64,000 nucleotides of DNA, taken from positions 4,953,800-5,017,799 of the forward strand of contig OY829330.1 of assembly GCA_963691655.1 (NCBI GenBank), given 5' to 3'. Source of the DNA: Toxonevra muliebris (Eukaryota > Arthropoda > Insecta > Diptera > Pallopteridae). Below are positions 25,240 through 35,640 of the stretch, piece by piece. The notes under the pieces were generated by a model that saw only the letters and a list, made by a program, of their open reading frames with translations, was not told the origin of the DNA and searched no databases. The first letter of the stretch is position 1, and every line of letters begins with the position of its first letter. The position numbers were made by a program, and so were the translations under genes.

Positions 25240-26377
25240 CATAGTTGCCAGAACGACGATTTTAACGTAATTTTGACGATTTTTTGACCCAATGACGATT
25301 TTTGTTGAAAAATTACGATTTTTTAGATCAATTACAACTGCATAAAAACTTTTTTGTTTTAAAATCTCTTCTGCCATTTTTATACATATAGTATATCATA
25401 AAAATGTCTTTTAACACACCAAAAAAAACTTTTAGCCCCAAAAATCTTCTCAATAACAGACAGGTTTAAATTTACTGAAATTCTACTAAAAAGCTGCGTA
25501 GAAAGCTGTTGAAATAGCAACTACTTATATTATAAAGAAAGAAAATGTGGTTCTGACTTTCTTTTTTAAACTCAATACTACTAAGTAATAGTATAATGTG
25601 GCAAAAGTAAGTTTCCAAAAACTTAAATATTAACAATTTTAGTGAATTGGTTTTCAATAGTGAATATAAGATTTCTACACCGATCTAGAATAAGTTTATT
25701 TACCAATTGCCTTTATTCCTCGTTACTGTGAGAAGTGTGCTCTAAAACAATCAAGCTTAATCTTCTTTTTCATTACCATTTGATGACAAGTCAAGGCTTG
25801 GTGATGATCATTAAAAAAGCTTTCTTCATCATAATGAACAGATTTCAATACATGTTGCATCTACTATAAGATAATCTAAACATTACCTATTAAGCTTTTC
25901 TCGTCAGGAACTGGTACATCTTTTGAAGGAATAAATACTAGATATATCAGTGTTGAGCTTGATTTCCAGTGACACAATTTTGATTATGCTTTCCATACAA
26001 AAATATTTTAAGACCAGAGTATTTAACTCATGATGTTAATAACATTGATTTCAGAGACAAAGCAACATTTTTGAAAAGAAAATATATTTACGTTGGCGTT
26101 TATGCTAAAGAAAAATTAATAAGGGCCTTCATTAAAACGTGCAAAGTCTTGTAAACCTGTCAAAATTTATACGAAATTTGACAGTGTGTTTCAAAAGAAG
26201 TGAATTCATTACAAAGTTTGATGTCACATCTTAAAAATTTGGGGGAAGAAAATTAATTTCACCAATTAGATGTTGAATTCAGGGAGCAACGACATGTAGA
26301 TTTTGGAGTTTTTCTCTGATGACGATTTTTTTCTTACAATTTTGACGATTTTTGAAGGGAAGTTTCTGGCAACACTG
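25240..26377 (-). mobile_element. hAT-like non-autonomous element (copy 2)
   Basis: This is a reverse-orientation copy of 6051-7170, ending TTCTGGCAACACTG. The other terminus, CATAGTTGCCAGAACGACG, is eroded. Its insertion splits the left arm of the long inverted-repeat element: CGAGGTC at 25227 and the following AAAATCACATTC at 26386 are contiguous in the right arm. Flanking octamers CTCTAAAC and CGCTGAAC agree at 6 of 8 positions, consistent with an old target duplication. Confidence 0.85.
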
Positions 26378-26816
26378 CGCTGAACACGAAAATCACATTC
26401 ATTTTTTTTTTCTATGGGTAAGTTTTCGAGATATGAGAAAATAACGGTTTTTTAGTTTACAGTTTCACTTACAGGCTAATATCTCATTAACTATTGTTTC
26501 GACCCATCCAAGTTAAATATCATAGGAAATATAATTAAATTAGGCTGTCAAGTTTGTTAAAATCGGATTATAAATGACTGAGATATAGATGCTGAAAGTT
26601 AAATTTTGGTGTGATTTTTGAGAAATTTTTAACACAAGTCGTGTGCTAAGTTTTCTTTCTCACAAAAAGTAATCACAAAATCTGTAATTTTATTTTTTTA
26701 GTCAAGTTTAATGCATAAAATGATAACACTCGGATCAAAAATGACAAAGTTATCAGTAAAAATAAAATATTCTCGAAAACTCGAAATTTTTCTCAAAATT
26801 CGTTCTGGTCTAGAAA

Positions 26817-27573
26817 ATGATGAACCACTTAAAATTTTCATGCACACTATTATTCTAAATATGTTTGGCCGCAACGAAACCAACATACATCGGGGGCAGA
26901 ATGTTATTAACGATGCATTCGTCGATGAAAAACCAAATCATTCTTTCGCCCCTCCATGTTTGGTTATGTTTGGTCTCATGAAGAATGAAGAAAATAACGC
27001 TAGCGTAATGAGATCATTACAAAGGGAGTTCTCAAAATTGTCACTAAAAAAAATCAAAGCGGGCGTATTCGTTGGACCTCAAATCTGCAAGTTGTTCGAC
27101 GAACGATGTTGGATTTACTGAATGTTTGAGTGAGTCAAAACGAGAAGAATTTGCGAATGATGTTTAAAATTTTTTGCGAAAGTATTAAAAGTAACAATCA
27201 TGACCTACTCATCGACGTAATGTTAAAAAATACAATGACATTGATAAGTTTGATTTACGGTGAATTGAAAATTGATTCCTTATTGATTTATTCAATTATA
27301 AATAAATTTAATTCCGAAAATTCAGGTGGAAATATGTTTCCCAAGATGCATTTATTATTCAGCTATTTCGACTTCTTTTCATCAAATCTGGGTGCAGAAA
27401 GTGACGAGTAGTGCGAACAGTTCCACCAAGATATGGCTGAAATTGAAAAACGATATCAAAGTTTCAGGGATGAGGGCATGGTGGCAGACTACTCCTGGTT
27501 CTTGATCACGGAAGACCCGAAAGCGAAAAATTGCAAAAGTTCAAGTTTTGTCTCATCATTTTCTACAGCAGAA
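26817..27573 (+). pseudogene. Decayed ORF of an arthropod multicopy family, function unknown
   Basis: Two consecutive plus frames cover this coding relic. The first includes VMFGLMKNEE, LSLKKIKAGVFVGPQICKLF and ends in a stop after CWIY. The second, after a frameshift, includes NFCESIKSNNHDLLIDVML-type residues, GGNMFPKMHLLFSYFDFF, NLGAESDE, a stop, then CEQFHQDM, EKRYQSFRDEGM and ADYSWFL. From memory, these match a protein segment that recurs in many insect and other arthropod genomes with the hallmarks FVGPQI, SLK(M/I)HFLHSHLDFF, SDEHGERFHQDI and ADYCW. Its biochemical role is not known to me. Here it sits between long inverted arms, so it is probably transposon cargo or the element's own protein. 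The N-terminal frame up to about 26815 is within the inverted arm. Confidence 0.7.
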
Positions 27574-28274
27574 TGAGAAAAATTGAGAAAAATTTCGAAT
27601 TTTCGAGAATATTTTTTTTTACTCAATCAATTCAATCAATTGATTACTTTGCCATTTTTGATCCGATTGCTATCGTTTTATGCTTTAAACTTTTGTAATG
27701 ATTATATCTATTGGTTAAAAAAATAAAACTGCAGATTTTGTAATTACTTTTTGTCAGAAAGAAAACTTAGCCCACGACTTGTGTGAAAATATCTCAAAAA
27801 TCACATCAAAATTTAACTTTCAGCATCTATATCTCAGTCATTTATAATCCGATTTTACCAATCTTGACAGCATAAGACGCGTAATATAATTATAGTTCCT
27901 ATGATATATTAGTTTGATCGGTCAACTATAGTTAATGAGATATTAGCCTGTAAGTGAAACTGTAACCTGAAAACCCGTTATTTTGCCATATCTCGAAAAC
28001 TTAACCATAGAAAAAAAATGAATGTGATTTTCGTGCTCAGTGACCTCGAATTAGTTTAGAAAACATACTTTGGTTCATATTATATTTTAAAAGTCAAATT
28101 TTTTAATTAAAAAGTCCTATTTTCTCGATTTTTTTATAAATTCCACATAAACTACATTTATTCTTATTTTTTATTGTGTACAAAATTCATGTTGTATTCG
28201 TATGGTAAACTGATGAAAACGTTCACCTATACTTATGGAAACACGATGCAGAGGAAAAAAATCTAAGCTCTATA

Positions 28275-28612
28275 GGCGTTTTTCTTTTTTAACTCAGAGC
28301 ACGGAGTAGAGTAGAGCACGAGCACACCGAGAACGCTCTGACAACTCTGATTTAATTTTAAAACGCATAGAGCACGAACTGTCAGAAAAAACTATTTATA
28401 ACTCAGTTTTTTTTCAATCGTTTTGTTTTTTTTGTACAAAAATTCTGAGCCCTTGTCCGCCTTTTCAAATTTTTGTGTATTGTTTCAAATTTTCGTGCTC
28501 TGTCTGCTTAGTTAATTTCTTCTGAGCACGTAGAACACGCTGTGAGAGCGCTCTGATCACAAAAAGAAACACAATTACGTTTGCTCTGAGTGCTCAGAGC
28601 TAAAAAGAAACA
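28275..28612. repeat. Short TIR element rich in CTCAGAGCAC motifs
   Basis: The left part reads TTTTTCTTTTTTAACTCAGAGCAC and the right part GTGCTCAGAGCTAAAAAGAAAC, an inverted pair. The interior repeats AGAGCACGA and GCTCTGA many times on both strands. It is a non-coding MITE candidate; no target duplication was assigned. Confidence 0.55.
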
Positions 28613-28839
28613 GGATTACGTTTTTTGACAACTCGTGCTACGATTTTAAGACCATTAAGGTTAATCACAAAAATGCTTAAGATATTAATTTGAAAAAACC
28701 AGTACAAAATACAAAAATCAGTTCATTTTCGTACTGATTTCGAGATTTCAAAGTATCAGTATTTAAAAAAAAATCAGGACATGTCCTAATCAAATCAGTA
28801 CGTCTGGCTACCCTATGTTTAATAGAATAAGGAAATGTT

Positions 28840-29112
28840 ATAAATTTTGTTGTAAAAACTAATAATCTTTTACTGCTTTAAGTATTTATTATAGCTTTTG
28901 CTGCAAAAGCAAAAACTCGAAAAGTAAACAACATTTTTTCTTTTTTTAATAGATATTCAAATTTTTTTTTAATGAATGCAAGTTTTTATATAATCTTTAA
29001 ATTAATAACTTTCTTTGGACTTAACTTTTCTTGCCATATTATTTCTGGGGGGGCATGGAGCCAGCTGGGGTGGGCCGTGCCCCCCCAGGCCCCTACCTAG
29101 TTACGCCAATGC
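28840..29112 (-). repeat. GC-rich-ended repeat, copy 1
   Basis: Reading leftward from 29112 on minus: GCATTGGCGTAACTAGG, a G-rich block, CCAGCTGGC, a C-rich block, AGAAATAATAT, AAAAGTTAAGTCC, TTTAAAGATTATAT. The same order is found rightward from 32268. It is one end of a DNA element whose other end is not visible. Confidence 0.6.
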
Positions 29113-29114
29113 TC

Positions 29115-29900
29115 GTACCACCAGTTGTCAGTACAGTGCCAACTGTTCTTGATACCCGTAAACAATCGTATGCCTTGTATCCGCTTCAGAAGAAGATATG
29201 ATGTCAGATTCCCGGAACGAGGTCAATCGTTAAGTCCAGAGGTCTTACTCCGGAGTCTACGCAATGTATTCTATACCAACAGATCGAAAACCTCAAACTG
29301 TACTGGAACTGGCTGGTATTTGGACAATGAGACCAAGTACTCTTTTGCCTCTGGACCAATGGCGACAGTTTTCCTAACGGAGGTTTTAGCTATCCGGACG
29401 TGGTGGGCTGGATAGTTGAGAGGAGGTGGCGTGGGAAATGCATAGACATCTGCAATGTTAGCCAAGCTGCACTGATGGGCCTTGCTAACCCTCTTCAAAA
29501 TTTGTCAGCGAGTGTAAGGCATAACTAAATAGTGTTTCAAAAGACTGTGCCATTGCAGGGAATTAACTAGCTGATAAACCAGTTAATAAAGGTTTTGCAA
29601 TTGCACCATGGGGTCTGCAACCTTTTCTTGGCATAAGCTCTGTGTAGGTCATGCGTTTGATCAACGACTTCGTGGGTTCTATCCATAGAGAAGGATGGTC
29701 TGAGTTTGACTTTTTCAGAACAGCAAAGTGCTTTTAAACTGAGAAGAAATGACCTTAGATTACTGGTGGGTGTCATCACAGTGCACAACATATATGATCA
29801 GCATATGATCCCACCTGCCAATCGTGTCTTGAGGACGACGATACTATGGATCATTATCTTTGTAGCTGTCCGGCGTTATATTTGTCCTAATAAATAAAAT
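29115..29900 (+). pseudogene. LINE RNase H to C-terminus remnant (family A, copy 1)
   Basis: A decayed non-LTR retrotransposon. Near 29260-29400 the RNase H start reads VFYTNRSKTSNCTGTGWYL and ends TEVLAIRTWW. The first catalytic Asp of YTDGSK is Asn here, so the domain was dead even before the stops. Downstream come RRWRGKCIDIC, LMGLANPLQNL and, in another frame, RLLVGVITVHNIYDQHMIPP, the LINE tail that follows RNase H. Several stops and frameshifts interrupt it. The same sequence on the opposite strand lies at 35641-36600. Confidence 0.8.
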
Positions 29901-30214
29901 CCGGAATGTAAAAAAGCGTTTGATAAAATTTAATTAAATAAAGAAAAATAAAATACTTTAAAAAACCAATTATGAAATCTTTAATTTCACTATAAATATT
30001 AATTAAACATTTTATTCATGGCGATCAGGAAAAGGGAATTTTCAACAGATATTCCAACTGGTTATTGATGTTTAAAATGTTGATACTAATAATGTGGAAA
30101 CAAGCTCCGGAAATTTGGAGAATATGCATAAGCTCGTATTTTACAAAAAGTACCCACCGAATTTCATTCTACTTTATATGATAATACAATATGTAAGAGT
30201 TTATGTGTACTCAC
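29901..30214. other. Start of intron downstream of the Q-rich exon
   Basis: On the minus strand this follows the splice donor at 30214. It is AT-rich, with no further exon recognised. Confidence 0.4.
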
Positions 30215-30217
30215 CTG
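30209..30217 (-). promoter_or_regulatory. Splice donor of the Q-rich exon
   Basis: On minus the sequence is CAG|GTGAGT, a near-consensus 5' splice site, with exon end at 30215. The frame beyond it would stop after a few dozen residues that lack the exon's composition, which supports splicing here. Confidence 0.8.
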
Positions 30218-31708
30218 AATCTCATTGACTAATTTATCACTATTGTATTTAATGTCGGGAGTGGAACTGCCACCAGATGGGGTCAATGATTGTTGTGGCG
30301 ATTGTGTTGGTGCTATGGCATTCATTTGTAGTGGACTGCTTGGATCAACTAGCTGATGTTGCTGTTGTTGTGATTGAAGTACTGAGGACGAAGATGAGGA
30401 TTGTTGTTGTTGTACTGATTCATTGGTATTAACAGCACCAACATCTGCGGAAGTAACTATCTGATTAGGCGGTAAATGTTGTTGTTGATGAGTTGCATGC
30501 GGATGGAGTTGTTGTTGTTGCTGGTGATGAGGTTGATGATGTTGTTGTTGCTGTTGTTGTAATGATTGTTGTTGATGATGATGATGATGCATATGTATAT
30601 CATTGGAATGTGCAGAGCTTGCTGCTTGTTGCTGTTGTAAATGTTGCTGTTGCTTATGTTGTTTCATTTGGTTATTGAATATATTAGTTTCATCGTCATT
30701 ATTATTATTTGTAGAGCCTCCTCCACTTGTTTGAGGCTCGTGCTGCTGTTGCAATTGATGCTGTAATTGTTGATGTAATAGATCTAATGAAGGTGGTACT
30801 ATTGGCGGTGAACTTGGCACATTTTGATCGTATTTTTGTTGTTGCTGCTGCTGCCTGTTGTTGCTATTATTTTGTGGTTCTTGTTTTGTAATGATGTTAG
30901 CGGCACGTTCGGCAGTGTTAGAATTATTATTAGAATTATTATTGCTATTTTTGTTACTGCCGCCATTGCTACTGGTAACATCAACCATAGCAGCAGTATT
31001 ATTGCTGCCATTATTACATTGTATCTCATTTGATTTTACCACGCCGCTTAAATGTGCAGCTGCAGCAGCTGCTGCAGCAGCATTGAATAATAATTGATGA
31101 TTTTGCTGCTGTTGCTCTTGCTGCTGTTGTGTATGAAGCGTTGTCTGTTGATGTTGTTGTGATTGCTGTGGTAAATGTTGTGGCTGCACATGCTGTTGTC
31201 GTTGTATATGATGCTGCTGCTGCTGATGATGATGTTGTTGTTGCTCCTGTTGTAGTTGATTAGAAGCAAGCGCAGCAGCTGCATGCATTGCAAAGGGGCC
31301 GCGTGGCTGTTGCCAAAAATCCGAATCCATTTTATATATTAATTGTTGTTGCTGTTGATAGTGGTAGCGAAAATTTCGACTTTGTTGCTGCTGATGCTGC
31401 TGTATATCTGTTGTCATTTGCGTACGCAATGCAGCGGCCAAAGAAGATTCGACCGTCGTTTTCGTTGGTGTTGGCGCATTCGGCAGCCCAGACTTAATTG
31501 ACCCCTTTGCTGCTGCTGTTGTTGTTGCTGCTGCTGCTACTATTGATAGTGTTGGAATATACAATTGCGTTATATTTGCTAAGACGCTGTGACTGTGTTG
31601 TTGTTGTTTACTTATTCCTGCTGCACACAGCTGCTCCACTGCCACACCACCACCACTTTCAATTGCTGCTGCTGCTTTGAATTTATCCAACAAAAGCCAC
31701 TGATCCAA
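30215..31708 (-). CDS. Exon of a Gln/His/Asn-rich protein, likely a transcriptional regulator
   Basis: One long minus-strand frame without stops encodes low-complexity protein: many (Q)n, QH-mixed and HHHHH runs, Ala runs (FNAAAAAAAAAH), Asn/Ser runs, and a more complex C-terminal part (PSSPLQMNAIAPTQSP, SLTPSGGSSTPDIKYNSDKL, VNEIQ) before the splice donor. Such exons are typical of fly developmental transcription factors, where they precede a DNA-binding domain coded in later exons; no such domain is in this window and I could not name the gene. The frame is open upstream to a stop near 31800 with no ATG before residue 98 of the stated span (about 31417). The best start is the ATG at 31330 (residue 127, MDSDFWQQ), whose context AAAATGG fits the fly consensus. 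Alternatively the exon continues a spliced 5' part. CAG-type triplet runs make length polymorphism likely. Confidence 0.7.
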
Positions 31709-32267
31709 CTTCGTCTTGAATTGTGAACTTTGATTCGATTTCTTTTCTTTTTGACCCAGTGTAACGATTGCGCCACTACCTTTTATTTGTAGGATTGTTT
31801 ATGTTACTAATTTTTAGTTTAGTATGTAGTTTAGTTGTTTATTTTTTCGTATTTGATTATTTGTTAGTGCCTTTCAATTTCAATAGTTGTAGAAATTACT
31901 TTTTTCTTGTCGTTGCCGTTGGCCGTTATAGTTTTGTTATTATGGAATATAGAGTTATTATTTGTATATTGTGGTTATTGTTGCCTTTGTTGTTGCTGTT
32001 TATAGATATATTTACGTATACAGTGTGTAATGTCGTTGCTTTATCGCTCATTGTAGGTCATTATATTGTATTGTATTATTTTTTCACTTTAGTTTAAAGC
32101 TGTAAAGTTATCTAAAAATGAAAAAATATAAAAAAGTAAGCAAATAAATAAATACATGTATGTAACATATTTGAAATGGAGATTTACATTTAAACTTTAA
32201 AGTACTACTCACACTTAATCTATATGCTCTCACAGAAAAATCAAACACAAATTATACTTATATGCGA
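31709..32267. other. Sequence upstream of the Q-rich exon
   Basis: On minus this is A-rich and lacks a clear polypyrimidine-AG acceptor within about 300 bases, which favours a 5' UTR continuous with the exon over an intron. No TATA box plus initiator pair could be fixed. No other feature was seen. Confidence 0.35.
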
Positions 32268-32430
32268 AACACATTGACGTAGATAGATAGGAGCTTGGGG
32301 GGAGGAGGGAGGCGGACAGCTGGCTTTGGCCCCCCTCCCCCCAAAGAAATAATATAATATATGGTAAGGAAAGTTTCATCCCAAGAAAGGATTAAATTAG
32401 GATTTATCTATATCTAAAGATTACATAAAT
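32268..32430 (+). repeat. GC-rich-ended repeat, copy 2 (split)
   Basis: It begins ACATTGACGTAGATAG, then G-rich, ACAGCTGGC, C-rich and AAAGAAATAATATAA blocks, as at 29112 read leftward. It is interrupted by the hAT element at 32431-34368 and resumes after it (AAATACTTGCGT resembles AAAACTTGCAT of copy 1). Confidence 0.6.
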
Positions 32431-33561
32431 CAGTGGTTCTCAACTGTTTTCATCCTACACTCGCCTTTTAGAGTTCGTGGCAAACCAAGCCTCCCCCCTC
32501 CCACTGAATAAAATTTTTTAGATTTTTTTTAATGCTAGAGAAGGAAAGAGGGACGTTAGTTTTAAGTTTGGAAGGACATAACAATCAGGAAAAATATTTG
32601 GAGGGAGCCTGTTACATAACCCGCGGTACGACAGAAGAAAAAACTATCTCTATAATAGTAATGTGGTGCGTTGGAATAACGCGTGGAATGCGATAGTTCG
32701 GCTTGCGGTTCATGTAGCTCTGGAAGACTCACGAACTGGTGGCTTCAAATCACACATTTCTAGAGAACATCTGTCATGAATATAACTGTAGAATGGAGAA
32801 GCTCCCACGTTTTCAATAAAGCTGGATACTGTACTGTGTCCCATTAGCTTTTTCGCTCTACGCTGAATACGGCCTATTTCAATCGTGAGGCTCCTGCCCT
32901 TAGACGGTTTACTATTTTTTAAATTAAATTTGTAAAATAGTTTTGTCTTGTTAGGCGGAGGTCCTGGTTAATCTATAGCTGAATAGTTATTTGGAAAATC
33001 TAGTAAAAACTAACCAAATAACACAGTGCAACAAAAATTTTATGCGTGAGATTTTCCAACGGTTTTATAGTAAGACCCCATTTTTCCGAATTCTGGCTCA
33101 TATTGTGGGAGTACTAAATGTGTTAGAGAAAAATTGGAATTGGAAAATCTTACGCATAAGACTAAAGTTGAAATTTTGTTTCACTGTGTAATTGATAAAT
33201 CGAGCCTAAAAGGCCAAACAAAAATCTGTAGAAAAAGAATGAGACAAGAATGACGGTCATTTAGAATAAAAAGATTTAAATGTAAATATTTTTCCGTTTA
33301 AAATTATTTTGAGTGTATTATGATGTTTTTATTAAATTTTTATAACCTAAATATGAAATTACTAGTTCCTTGTTAATGCCTAGTCAGTGCCTAACATATT
33401 TACTTTGTTAAGGCCTCGTGAGTCAAACGGTTACACTACCAACAATGCGCTCACAAGTTTCTTTAGTTTTTCCTCGACAGGCCTTCGTCAACAGGAGGAC
33501 AAACCTAGCCAGGGTCTCATCAGAAATTAAGCATTCATTTAATGTTTGAACTTCCACATTT

Positions 33562-34165
33562 ATGGAAGTGAAACTTCTTTTCTAGGACACTAGAGTAAAA
33601 CCAACAGGATGTGACGTCGCGCGTAAGTTTGCAATGCGACATAATTTTGTTGAGCAATGTGCATGAGGGGCTAAATCTCAATATTTTGTAACTGAATTCA
33701 CGAGCAAACTATATAATAAACGATTCATAAATAGTTTTAATTCAATATAACATTTTAATTACACACACACGCGCCTATGGCAGAAAGAACAATGTGTAGC
33801 GTCGCCATCTTAAAGTTTATGACAGTTATACATTTCACATACAGATGGCGCAAATGTCGCTACAATTTTCATTGACATTACCGATACAGAGTTGCAATTT
33901 TTGTTCTAGCATTCATTCCAAAAAAAAAATTGCTTGTGTATGCAATTTTTGTTCTAGCATTAATTCCAAAAAAAAAAATTGGTTGTGTATTAACGAACAC
34001 AAGGCAGAAGTGAAACTTCTTGTGAACTAAACGAAACACAAACAAATGAAATTAAAAAACACAAGCCAATGAAGTAAAAAATTTAGCGATTGAAAAATTT
34101 AATTTGCTTGTTATTTGCTTGTGTTTCGTTTAGTTCACAAGAAGTTCTGTCTTTTGTTCGTTAAT
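33562..34165. mobile_element. GAAGTGAAACTTCTT repeat family, copy 2, nested
   Basis: It shares long blocks with 20427-20678 (GGATGTGACGTCGCGCGTAA and following, ACAGATGGCGCAAATGTC). A tandem duplication of about 50 bp (TTTTGTTCTAGCATT, ATTCCAAAAAAAAA) lies at 33895-33980. It lies inside the 32431-34368 hAT element, so it inserted later or was captured. Confidence 0.65.
33989..34165. repeat. Hairpin: 23-bp perfect inverted repeat within longer arms
   Basis: CTTGTGAACTAAACGAAACA-type sequence at 34019-34041 is perfectly complementary to 34119-34141. Outer bases ATTAACGAACA at 33989 and TGTTCGTTAAT ending at about 34165 extend the pairing with gaps. Confidence 0.85.
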
Positions 34166-34379
34166 ACAAAATTTAGTTTTTTTATATTAATATTTTATCA
34201 CATAAATTACATATAATATAAAAGAAAAGAGAATTTATTTTGTTAAATACTTTGATGCATTACAGAGTATGCAATGCAAATATTTGTTTATTGAAATCTT
34301 TATGCGCCTCCCCTCAAATCTACCTACGCCTCCGCAGGGGGTCGCGCCCCACCACTTGAGAGCCACTGATATAATGAAA

Positions 34380-34802
34380 TACTTGCGTACTTTAAAATCT
34401 ATGTAAAAAAGAAGAAGTAATTTTCGTGTTTGTGAAAAGTGGAAAAAATTACATAAAAATTAACAAAGACGACTGTCCTAATTTATATAAATTGGTGCAG
34501 GCAGCTATAAGTTCTGCCAGTGAGCTCTGCAGGATGTGATAGAAGCTTTTCCGCCATGGACCGTATAAAGATCTGGTTAAGAGCAAACATGTTACAGGAA
34601 AGGTTTTCAAATATTTCAATTACACTGTGCAAGTCGAAAAACGTGACAACCGGGGCATCCAGGGGGTAAACCTGATTTGAGTACGCTGAATCCAATGGTG
34701 CTAGCCATTTTTCTAGGTTAGCTCTTGTTTTCAAGATATTTCAGCTTTAAAATTAGAGCTTTTGGAGCCCTTTGATTTTTTTTTTTTTTTTTATTATTAT
34801 TT
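34380..34802. other. No gene recognised
   Basis: Short unassigned sequence that ends in a T-run at about 34778-34792, likely the A-tail of the adjoining minus-strand SINE. Confidence 0.4.
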
Positions 34803-34995
34803 GAGGGAAGGACGACTCGAAAGTCAGGCACTGCGACCTATAAGATCTTTTGTACCAAAGCCCCAAGAAAGAAAGAAAGAAAGAAAGAAAGGAAAGGAGA
34901 AAGAAAGATAGATAAGAAACATACCCAAGCCGAGAATCGAACTCGGGTCTCCAGAAACAAGAGTCTGGCACTCTTCCACTAGACCACAGTGGCGA
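34803..34995 (-). mobile_element. tRNA-derived SINE unit (type 2), in a composite
   Basis: On minus the head reads GTGGTCTAGTGGAAGAGTGC (pol III box A), and about 30 bases later GAGTTCGATTCTCGG (box B). The CCAGA/TCTGG anticodon stem is preserved, but the loop is 8 nt and the acceptor stem does not pair. It is therefore a tRNA-derived SINE and not a tRNA gene. The body has a CTTT-type repeat (34866-34890 on plus as AAAG), and a poly-T/poly-A tail lies at the far end. Confidence 0.7.
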
Positions 34996-35240
34996 TGGTA
35001 GGACCTACAGTTTAACGCCGATTCCGAACGGCTATGTGGCAATTTTTTATCAGCTCGGTGGTTTTGCCATTACCAACCAAGGTGTGTACTTGTACACATT
35101 CTTATAATTCTCATCCACTTCATATCGATAGTGAATATAAGAAGTTTATGAGAATTAACCACCAGACCAAGACGGGAATCGAACCCGCAACCTTCTGGAT
35201 GAAAGTCTAGTGCACTATCCACTAGACTATCGAGATCGTC
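34996..35240 (-). mobile_element. tRNA-Glu-like SINE, copy 1 (3' end replaced)
   Basis: On minus the head GACGATCTCGATAGTCTAGTGG holds box A, and GGTTCGATTCCCGTC box B. The body (CTTATATTCACTATCGATAT, TTGGTTGGTAATGGC, TTCGGAATCGGCGTTAAACT) matches the full copy at 59753-60059. The 3' terminal part after TAGGTCC is missing and the type-2 tRNA unit follows directly, giving a dimeric arrangement. Confidence 0.8.
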
Positions 35241-35640
35241 TGAGCCCTTTGATGGCAAATTTAGAAATTTGAAAAAAAAAAAAAAAAATTTTGATCCTAT
35301 TTTTTAAATAATTATACATAATTTTTTGGCCAAATTCGATCATTTCAATTTGAAATAATTTTAAATGAATGAGAATAGAATTCATATAATTTTTATAAAA
35401 ATATATCGAAAAAAATATTTTAAATAAATATAATCGATTTGAGCAATTTAAAATAAAAGCACGCAACACTTTAAAAAGTCAATCGGGGGATTTCTAATTA
35501 AAAAAAAGAAAAAATTATTTCATATATTCGAATCGAAATAATAGTATAGTTTGATATGAACAACAAAAAAATACAAGAAGTTTAGTTTAACAATTGTAAA
35601 AAAAAAAAAAATTTAAGCATGTAAGTTTAGAGTTGAGGGT
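35241..35640. other. AT-rich stretch, no gene seen
   Basis: Poly-A/T-rich sequence with no supported feature. Confidence 0.45.

Larger units (their letters stand above)
25167..28112 (+). mobile_element. Long inverted-repeat element carrying a decayed ORF
   Basis: Two inverted arms of roughly 0.5 kb enclose a decayed gene. The left arm is 25186-25239, interrupted by an hAT copy, then resumes at 26378 and runs to about 26815. The right arm is about 27565-28090. Mirrored blocks include ATGAACCAAAGTATGTTTTC, CGAAAATCACATTCATTTTT, TTTACAGGCTAATATCTCA and reverse, ATAAATGACTGAGATATAGA and reverse, and AAGTAATCACAAAATCTG-like sequence. Left end and right end both match a deleted relative at 44405-44862, which supports the boundaries. 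The superfamily is not identified: no DDE motif was recognised in the surviving frame. Confidence 0.75.
32431..34368. mobile_element. hAT-type element, 1.9 kb, non-autonomous
   Basis: It starts CAGTGGTTCTCAA and ends TTGAGAGCCACTG, a 13-bp inverted repeat with one mismatch and a terminus very common among hAT elements. C- and G-rich subterminal blocks (CCTCCCCCCTCCC at left, GCAGGGGGTCGCGCCCC at right) mirror each other. Flanking octamers ACATAAAT and ATATAATG match at only 5 of 8, so the duplication is eroded. The interior has no transposase frame but carries a nested repeat at 33562-34165. Confidence 0.75.

Noticed and set aside
31048..31497. Overlapping plus- and minus-strand frames of 60-81 codons across the Q-rich exon
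   Set aside because: Shadow frames of the CAG/CAA repeats; low-complexity Leu/Val/Asn products.
34803..35240. Two functional tRNA genes
   Set aside because: Acceptor stems do not pair and the bodies continue as SINE sequence; dispersed copies exist.
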